From Coriobacteriaceae bacterium (GTDB lineage: Bacteria; Actinomycetota; Coriobacteriia; Coriobacteriales; Coriobacteriaceae), in assembly GCA_902364975.1 (NCBI GenBank), contig CABJFQ010000023.1, forward strand, positions 1 through 11,936: a stretch of DNA of 11,936 bases, written 5' to 3'. Position numbers and translations under genes: made by a program. Positions 7,099 to 11,936 of this stretch are shown here, piece by piece. Numbering within the stretch: the stretch's first letter is position 1; each line of letters starts with the position of its first letter. Below the pieces are notes generated by a model. The model ran no database searches. It was not told where the DNA came from and worked only from the letters and a program-made list of their open reading frames with translations.

Positions 7099-7135
7099 AT
7101 GCATGAATACGTAAATGGCTTGCATATTCATGCAT
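7099..7135. promoter_or_regulatory. Candidate ArgR operator upstream of argC (11-bp perfect dyad)
   Basis: ATGCATGAATA (7099-7109) and TATTCATGCAT (7125-7135) are perfect inverted repeats around a 15-base spacer. CATGAATA and TGAAT/ATTCA are the cores of known ARG boxes (TGAAT-N4-ATTCA in E. coli, CATGAATA in B. subtilis). The position, about 85 bases before the first arginine gene, fits an ArgR operator. The half-sites are further apart than in a single classical box, so they may be two boxes or a different geometry. No argR gene is in this window. Confidence 0.5.
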
Positions 7136-7179
7136 TGAAACATTCCCGACACATTCGCTTGAAGGAATTGACAAATGGA

Positions 7180-7233
7180 GCGGGCCCCGTATTGACCGGC
7201 GCTCCTAACGGCGCCGGGCAATACAGGGCCCGC
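7180..7233 (-). terminator. Long hairpin ending the flavin operon
   Basis: There are three stem blocks: 7180-7187/7226-7233 (GCGGGCCC), 7189-7194/7219-7224 (GTATTG/CAATAC) and 7196-7202/7211-7217 (CCGGCGC/GCGCCGG). They are separated by two single mismatches and close an 8-base loop. That is 21 pairs in 54 bases. It lies 37 bases after the stop of the last flavin-operon gene and before the argC promoter region. No true T run follows on either strand, so it may act as a Rho-assisted or weak terminator, or as a 3' RNA stabiliser. Confidence 0.55.
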
Positions 7234-7270
7234 CCATGCGAAAACCAAGTTGTTAGGATGAGCCAGCCGG

Positions 7271-7681
7271 CTAGAGCTCGACCGGCACCCATTCGTCGTG
7301 ATTGCAGATAAAAGCCTCGGGATCCTCGACGCTAAAGAAGACGAGCGTGGGGTCGTTAGGCCCCTCATAGTGCTCGCTCAAGCGCTCAAGATGTTTCCAT
7401 CCGGCCTCGCGCATTTCGCTCGAAGCCCGGTCTTCCAGCCCCGCACGCCCGCGCAGAATCAACCAACCATGGCCCGGCCACCAACTCGTGGCCTCGAAGC
7501 GCTGATTTTGCAGCAGCTCTTGCCACACATCTTTGGTGCGCGCCGTTACAAACCACAGCTTGCCGTCCTGAATCTGCGCAAACGAAAACGGACGCACATG
7601 CGGCTGTCCGTCAACGCTCGTCGCCAAATACCATGCCGGCACTGACGTCAGATACTCCAACACCGTCTTCAATCCGTCCAT
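7271..7681 (-). CDS. PPOX-type FMN-binding split-barrel protein, copy 2
   Basis: This is a 136-residue protein of the pyridoxamine 5'-phosphate oxidase-like superfamily. Members are small beta-barrel dimers that bind FMN or F420, and many are flavin-dependent oxidoreductases of unknown substrate. Visible family features are VPAWYLAT (strand 1), VRPFSFA (strand 2), GKLWFVTARTKDVW (strand 3 and helix) and a C-terminal FFSVEDPEAF. It lacks the signatures that would make it a biosynthetic PdxH. It resembles the gene just upstream (about 45% identical by eye), so the two are tandem duplicates. The start at 7681 has AGGAGG four bases upstream; an earlier in-frame ATG at 7696 lies just upstream of that ribosome site and is unlikely. 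It is the last gene of the riboflavin-uptake operon. The substrate is unknown. Confidence 0.8.
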   Translation of the reverse strand: MDGLKTVLEYLTSVPAWYLATSVDGQPHVRPFSFAQIQDGKLWFVTARTKDVWQELLQNQRFEATSWWPGHGWLILRGRAGLEDRASSEMREAGWKHLERLSEHYEGPNDPTLVFFSVEDPEAFICNHDEWVPVEL

Positions 7682-7734
7682 GTGTCCTCCTGGCACTAGC
7701 TAATTAACTACCCCGGAATACTGGTTGGTGAGCG

Positions 7735-8181
7735 TTAGAGCACCAGGCGCTCCTCGCTGCCGTCGATATCGCAGAAGCGGGCGGCGATATTGCGCACCGA
7801 GAAAAACGCAAGGCGACCGTCGTTGGCGCTATCGTGTTGCTCGCCAATGCCCACCATGTGCTTAAAGCCTGCCTGGCGCACCTTGTCGCTCACGACCGCA
7901 TCATCCTCGAGCGCTGCCTCGCCAGTTAACACGATCCAGCACTCCCCCGGCTTCCAGCCCGATACCTCAAACTTGGGATTCGCACTCAACTCCGCCCACA
8001 CGTCCTTGTCGCGCGACGTGCAAAACCACAGCTTGCCATCATCGACCATGGCAAACGAGAACGGCCTCACGCGAGGCTGATGTCCGTCGGTCACATCGGT
8101 CGTGGCCAGATACCACGCCGGAATGCGCCTGAGATACGAACAGGCGCGCTCGAGCTGCGCCGTGCGGTCGTTGTCGATCAT
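7735..8181 (-). CDS. PPOX-type FMN-binding split-barrel protein, copy 1
   Basis: This 148-residue protein has the same architecture as its downstream paralogue: IPAWYLATTD, RVRPFSFAMVDDGKLWF, TSRDKDVW, then a mid-protein WKPGECWIVLTGEA and a terminal FFSVRNIA. Family members bind FMN at the dimer interface; the conserved RPFSFA and TSR/K segments correspond to the phosphate-contacting region in homologues (family knowledge, not shown here). It starts 30 bases after the ecfT stop with AAAGGGG upstream of the ATG, so it is likely co-transcribed with the riboflavin transporter and controlled by the same FMN riboswitch. The enzymatic role is not predictable; flavin reductase, quinone or heme-related oxidoreductase, or flavin carrier are all possible. 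Confidence 0.8.
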   Translation of the reverse strand: MIDNDRTAQLERACSYLRRIPAWYLATTDVTDGHQPRVRPFSFAMVDDGKLWFCTSRDKDVWAELSANPKFEVSGWKPGECWIVLTGEAALEDDAVVSDKVRQAGFKHMVGIGEQHDSANDGRLAFFSVRNIAARFCDIDGSEERLVL

Positions 8182-8211
8182 AGGGACCCCTTTCTTGCGC
8201 TCGAATCGCGC

Positions 8212-9012
8212 CTAAACAAGTTGAAGATTGATGACGATGACGCAGATGAGCAGCAACGCCGTCACTACCGCCGCCAACGCATCGCCGCGGCCAAATGCAA
8301 GCGCATGCAGACGTGTGCGGCCCTGCTCGCCATGATAGCAACGGGCATCCATGGCGGCAGACAACGTCTCGGCATGACGAAACACACCCGTGAACAGCGG
8401 AATTGCCACGCTGGCGAGTATGCGCACGCCGCCGAGCGGACCACCCGTCACGCGCGCGCCGCGGCTTGCCTGCGCATCGGCTGTCTGTTTCATTTCGGTG
8501 GCAAATTGCGGCATAAACCGCAGCGCGATGCCCATAATCATGCCAAGCTCGTGCGCCGGAAGCCCCACGCGTGCGAACGGTGCGAGCAGACGCTCAAAGC
8601 CCGCGGTGAGGTCGAGCGTGGGCGTGGTGAGCGTAATGGCGCTCATGCCGGCCATCATCAGGGTCAGGCGGCACGCCATAAACGTCGCAGAACGCAACGA
8701 ACCCTCGCTCACTTGCAAAAAGCCAAGCTGCCACAGGACGCGGCCGCTCTGGTCGGAAAACAGGTTGAGCACCGCGACCACCACGACAATCGCCAGCAGC
8801 GGCGCCATCGATGATAGGACCCGGCGCAACGGCACCCGGGACACGGTATAGATCAGGGCAACGAAGATTGCGACCGGGGCCAGTCCGCGGAAACCGCCGA
8901 CGGTCAGCGTCGTGATCAGAAACACAAAGCCCAAGAGCAACTTAGTTCGCGGGTCCAGGCGGTGGATCGCACTATCGCCGGGATAGTAGCTGCCAAACGA
9001 AAACGCCTCCAT
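8212..9012 (-). CDS. ecfT: ECF transporter transmembrane scaffold EcfT
   Basis: EcfT is the membrane coupling protein that links the two ATPases to a substrate-binding S component in energy-coupling-factor vitamin importers. The 266-residue protein has hydrophobic segments near 25-57, 66-85, 110-130, 155-167 and 244-262. The two coupling-helix signatures are ASRG (182-185) and AMDARCY (220-226). The second usually reads ARG, so Gly is replaced by Cys at 225. The N terminus YYPGDSAIHRLDPRTKLL is typical of the family. Its ATG overlaps the ATPase stop as TAATG, indicating translational coupling. It belongs with ribU and the fused ATPase as one transporter. Confidence 0.92.
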   Translation of the reverse strand: MEAFSFGSYYPGDSAIHRLDPRTKLLLGFVFLITTLTVGGFRGLAPVAIFVALIYTVSRVPLRRVLSSMAPLLAIVVVVAVLNLFSDQSGRVLWQLGFLQVSEGSLRSATFMACRLTLMMAGMSAITLTTPTLDLTAGFERLLAPFARVGLPAHELGMIMGIALRFMPQFATEMKQTADAQASRGARVTGGPLGGVRILASVAIPLFTGVFRHAETLSAAMDARCYHGEQGRTRLHALAFGRGDALAAVVTALLLICVIVINLQLV

Positions 9013-10916
9013 TAGCAGCCCTCCTCTCGCGCAACCGTCTTGGATTTAGCAATGTCCGCGACGTTAGAAGGACCGCCCGAGCGACCGATTAGCAGGTCCA
9101 CCAACTCGTCGGCCAAAGACTCAACCGTATAGAGCCCGCCGCGACGCAGCGGCACGCCCGCCTCCGTAAGCGCCAGCGCCATACGCTGGGCGGCGGGAAC
9201 GCCCAAGCCGATCGACTTGAGCTCATCGGCATGCGCAAACACCTGCGCGGGGGTTCCCTCGGCAAACACCGCACCTTCGTTCATTACGACGATACGGTCG
9301 CAGCAATTGGCCAGGTCATCCATGCTGTGCGAAACCATGACAACGGTCAGGCCATCGTGGTGAAGTCGATCGATGAGCTCCAGGAAATCACTGCGCGCAG
9401 CCGGATCGAGCCCCGCCATGGGCTCATCGAGTACCAGGACTTCGGGCTCCATGGCGAGCACGCCGGCGAATGCCACACGCCGTTGCTGACCGCCCGAAAG
9501 CTCAAAGGGACTCTTGTCGCCGACCGTGGAAAGGTCGAGGCCCACGCGTGAGAGCGATGACTCAACACGACGGTCGACTTCATCTTGCGGCAAGCCAAGG
9601 TTATGCGGACCAAACGCCACGTCCTGCGCCACGGTTTCGGCAAACAGCTGACGCTCAGGATATTGAAACACCACGCCGACCTTGGCCTTAACCGCGGCGG
9701 CGTCTTTCTTGTTTGACAGATCGAGCCCCAGCGCGCGGACGGATCCCTCCTGGGGGCGAATCAAACCGTTGAGATGCTGGACCAGCGTCGACTTACCCGA
9801 ACCGGTATGACCTGCTAGCCCCAGGAACTCGCCGCGACGCACCGTCAGCGATACATCGCGCAGCGCCCACGGGCTGCTTGGGTCGTTTCCCCAGAGAGCC
9901 TGTTTGCTCGATTTGCCCGCAGTGGCCGAGCGCTTATGCCAGCGGCGGCGCTCGCGCGGACTGAGCGAATAACTGTTCGAAACATGGGATAGCTCGATGA
10001 TGGGCTCCGACGCGTTGTCCTCGTTGTCTGCCGAAACAGTGCCGTCAGCGATTTCCAACTGGGATACGGAAGACTGCCCCGCGATGCCTGCTCCACTTCG
10101 CTCGGCATAAGCCTGCACAATCTCAGCGACCATATCCGCCTCACGCACCTGTGCGCAAACGGGTACGCCCTTCTCACGAAGTGCCCTACCTAGACAGCAC
10201 GACGCCGGCATATCCAAGTTGAGCTGCGCAAGTTCGTCCGCCCGCGTCAAGATTTCCTCGGGCGTACCGAGCATGGCAACGCGCCCCGCCCGAAACACCG
10301 CGACACGATCGGCCTCGGCTGCCTCTTCCATAAAGTGCGTAATCATCACGATGGTCATGCCGCGTTCGTGCAGCGCGTGACAGGCCTTCATAAGGCCCTT
10401 GCGCCCGCGCGGATCGAGCATCGAGGACGCCTCGTCCAAAATGAGCACGCGCGGTTCCATGGCGAGCACGCCGGCAAGCGCCACGCGCTGCTTTTGTCCG
10501 CCCGAAAGTGCATGGGTCTCGTGGCGCTCGAAGCCCACCAAACCCACGCCCTTCAGTGCCTCGCGTACGCGCTGCGCGATCTGGGCCGATTCCACCCCAA
10601 GGTTTTCGGGACCAAAGGCAACATCGTCCTCGACAAGCGTCGCCACCAGCTGATCATCCGGGTTCTGGAATACCATGCCCGCGGTCGAGCGAATGTCGTA
10701 GACCAGCTCGGGATCGGACGCGTCCATGCCGTTGACGCGCACCGTTCCCGTATCGGGCTGCAGCAGCGCGTTCAAATGCTTGGCGAACGTCGACTTGCCC
10801 GACCCGTTGCCGCCGAGGATGCAGAAAAACTCGCCATCCTCGATGTTCAAATCGATGCCGTCGAGTGCCGGTGTGGCACCGTCATAACTAAAGGAAACGC
10901 CCCGACACTCAATCAT
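9012..10916 (-). CDS. Fused ECF transporter ATPase (EcfA1-EcfA2 in one chain)
   Basis: Two complete ABC ATPase domains in one 634-residue protein power ECF vitamin import. Domain 1 (about 1-270): Walker A GGNGSGKST (35-43), Q-loop Q84, signature LSGGQ (137-141), Walker B LILDE (D161, E162) followed by ASSMLDP, switch H194. Domain 2 (about 345-610): Walker A GHTGSGKST (369-377), Q418 in VFQYPERQLF, LSGGQ (473-477), Walker B D497/E498, H530. DEASSMLDP is typical of EcfA1 and FQYPERQLF of EcfA2, so the order is A1 then A2. Both sites keep all catalytic residues. A polar, Ser/Glu/Lys-rich linker of about 70 residues (275-345) joins them. In most bacteria these are two genes. It overlaps ribU by four bases (ATGA) and ecfT by one. 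Confidence 0.93.
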   Translation of the reverse strand: MIECRGVSFSYDGATPALDGIDLNIEDGEFFCILGGNGSGKSTFAKHLNALLQPDTGTVRVNGMDASDPELVYDIRSTAGMVFQNPDDQLVATLVEDDVAFGPENLGVESAQIAQRVREALKGVGLVGFERHETHALSGGQKQRVALAGVLAMEPRVLILDEASSMLDPRGRKGLMKACHALHERGMTIVMITHFMEEAAEADRVAVFRAGRVAMLGTPEEILTRADELAQLNLDMPASCCLGRALREKGVPVCAQVREADMVAEIVQAYAERSGAGIAGQSSVSQLEIADGTVSADNEDNASEPIIELSHVSNSYSLSPRERRRWHKRSATAGKSSKQALWGNDPSSPWALRDVSLTVRRGEFLGLAGHTGSGKSTLVQHLNGLIRPQEGSVRALGLDLSNKKDAAAVKAKVGVVFQYPERQLFAETVAQDVAFGPHNLGLPQDEVDRRVESSLSRVGLDLSTVGDKSPFELSGGQQRRVAFAGVLAMEPEVLVLDEPMAGLDPAARSDFLELIDRLHHDGLTVVMVSHSMDDLANCCDRIVVMNEGAVFAEGTPAQVFAHADELKSIGLGVPAAQRMALALTEAGVPLRRGGLYTVESLADELVDLLIGRSGGPSNVADIAKSKTVAREEGC

Positions 10917-11503
10917 GCGCGGCCTTTGACCTGGTCCTTCTTGGGCGTGATGAGATTAGAGACCGCCTTGTACACCGCCAGCGTCAACACCGAGTTGAGC
11001 ACGGTCTTGATAAGGTTAAACGGCAAAACGGCGGGAAGCATGAGCGGGGCGATCACATCAACCGAGCCATACCAGAACCAAACGCCGATGGTCAGGTTCG
11101 CGACCATGGACAGCGCCGTAGCGGCAATGACGCCGAGCGCCAGGCCAATCACGGCACCCTTGTAGGTGTGCATCTTTTGGTAGACGATAGCCGCAGGCAG
11201 AATGTAGCCCAGCGTGGCAACCAGGTTCATAAGCGCGCCGACCCAGTCACCCGTAGTGAGCGCATGGATAACGATCGCCATGGCGGCAACGGCAGTGCCG
11301 GCACCAGGGCCATACGCAAATCCGCACACCATCGCCGGCACCAGCGACGGGTCATACGTCAAAAACGGCGCCGAGGGAAGGATGGGCAGCTGCACATACA
11401 TAAACAGTGCTCCCAAGGCGCACATCAACGCCATGGTAACGAGCTGTTTGGTGCTCCACCTATTCGTGTTCTCAAAATGGATATGCTGCGACTGTTCAGA
11501 CAT
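10913..11503 (-). CDS. ribU: Riboflavin ECF transporter S component RibU
   Basis: RibU is the membrane protein that binds riboflavin for ECF-driven uptake. The 196-residue chain has about six hydrophobic helices. It also has the N-terminal helix with small residues (TMALMCALGALF) that S components use to dock on EcfT, then YDPSLVPAM (50-58), GPGAG (65-69), GDWVGALMN (85-93) and PFNLIKTVLN (161-170), all typical of RibU. An FMN riboswitch directly upstream supports riboflavin as substrate. The start at 11503 follows AGGTG with a five-base spacer. An in-frame ATG at 11524 lies inside the conserved 3' end of the riboswitch and is not the start. It is first in the operon with its own ATPases and EcfT. 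Confidence 0.92.
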   Translation of the reverse strand: MSEQSQHIHFENTNRWSTKQLVTMALMCALGALFMYVQLPILPSAPFLTYDPSLVPAMVCGFAYGPGAGTAVAAMAIVIHALTTGDWVGALMNLVATLGYILPAAIVYQKMHTYKGAVIGLALGVIAATALSMVANLTIGVWFWYGSVDVIAPLMLPAVLPFNLIKTVLNSVLTLAVYKAVSNLITPKKDQVKGRA

Positions 11504-11511
11504 AAGATCAC

Positions 11512-11699
11512 CTGCCTCTTTCATCCGGACTCTAACCGTTGGTACTGGGATCTCACCAGTTCAGCCGGCATGCGAACCAACGCACGCACGGGTCGCGGAC
11601 TCATCGGCTCGGTCGCTGGCACTTCGCCTGCGCCACGGCACCCCTTTGGCACCGCCCGATTTACCACCAGTGGGGAATTTCACCCCGCCCTGAAACAGC
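11512..11699 (-). promoter_or_regulatory. FMN riboswitch (RFN element)
   Basis: The conserved 5' part (GGGGTGAAATTCCCC then ACTGGTGG) lies at about 11664-11686. The conserved 3' part (GAACTGGTGAGATCCCAGTACC, then GGTTAGAGTCCGGATGAAAGA) lies at about 11517-11561. Together they match the FMN aptamer's six-helix junction. The closing stem pairs TTTCA (11691-11695) with TGAAA (11519-11523) and can extend with CTG (11696-11698) to CAG (11512-11514). That extension reaches the ribU Shine-Dalgarno AGGTG (11509-11513). No terminator hairpin fits between aptamer and start codon, so FMN probably reduces translation initiation. This control mode is inferred. Confidence 0.93.
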
Positions 11700-11706
11700 A
11701 ATTGCA

Positions 11707-11734
11707 AGTGTAGCACCAGTAGGCTTTCGCGCAA
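11707..11734 (-). promoter_or_regulatory. Promoter of the ribU operon
   Basis: On the minus strand TTGCGC (11729-11734) and TACACT (11707-11712) are separated by 16 bases, and TG one base before TACACT makes it an extended -10. Transcription would begin near 11700, exactly at the 5' edge of the FMN riboswitch. That coincidence supports the call despite a modest -35. Confidence 0.55.
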
Positions 11735-11739
11735 GTATG

Positions 11740-11936
11740 CCATGGGTAATTTATGGCGGGGACCAGTTACCGCAACAACCACGTTCCCCACCCGTCCCAA
11801 AGTAACGCGCCTTTCGCGACAAAGCCGCGAAACAGCGACCGGGACACGTATCCCCATCAGCCACGATCTCCGCCCACGCCGACCTCAAGGCCGTAAACGC
11901 AGGGAATCCGGGGGCGTGACGGGGCTTCTCTCCGGA
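11740..11936. other. Unassigned intergenic DNA upstream of the ribU promoter
   Basis: I see no convincing gene, RNA or repeat. A 7-bp stem TTTCGCG/CGCGAAA (11812-11818 with 11826-11832) surrounds a 7-base loop but lacks a T run on either side. The window ends before the next gene can be recognised. Confidence 0.4.

Noticed and set aside
1..11936. CRISPR array or phage genes
   Set aside because: I saw no regularly spaced direct repeats, and no integrase, capsid or cas-like sequence on either strand.

Overview
The window looks like chromosomal DNA of a high-GC gut actinobacterium of the Coriobacteriia, most likely Collinsella or a close relative. This is inferred from GC-rich codon use, the argC-argJ-argB-argD order, the type of ECF transporter and the GC-rich IS256-type transposase. 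No marker gene fixes the genus, so it remains an inference. All the housekeeping genes are on the minus strand; the tRNA and the insertion sequence are on the plus strand.

Left end (1-2124): a tRNA-Val(UAC) gene has its own extended -10 promoter and a GAAA-capped terminator. It is followed by a T-arm-like tRNA relic in inverted orientation. Next is a roughly 228-bp AT-rich element with 38-bp imperfect terminal inverted repeats (274-501) and no gene. Three bases beyond its right end sits a complete IS256-family insertion sequence (512-2015) with 28-bp inverted repeats (24/28 matching) and a perfect 8-bp target duplication. Its transposase is broken by two separate single-base frameshifts, so the copy should not be able to move itself. 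Two hairpins lie between its left inverted repeat and the transposase start.

Middle (2125-7270, minus strand): an arginine cluster read argC, argJ, argB, argD. It converts N-acetylglutamate to N-acetylornithine and recycles the acetyl group through ArgJ. ArgB carries the N-terminal helix of arginine-sensitive kinases. A perfect 11-bp dyad upstream of argC is a candidate ArgR operator. A 54-nt hairpin separates this cluster from the next operon.

Right end (7271-11936, minus strand): a flavin operon. A promoter is followed by an FMN riboswitch, ribU (riboflavin S component), one gene encoding both ECF ATPases fused head to tail, ecfT, and two tandem paralogous FMN-binding split-barrel (PPOX-type) proteins. 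The first three genes overlap (ATGA, TAATG) and the last two follow at short gaps. The riboswitch's closing stem reaches into the ribU Shine-Dalgarno with no room for a terminator, which points to translational control. The likely logic is that low FMN opens riboflavin uptake together with two putative flavoproteins. Because the ATPases and EcfT are in the same unit, FMN may also control the energising module for other ECF vitamin transporters, if the genome has no second module.
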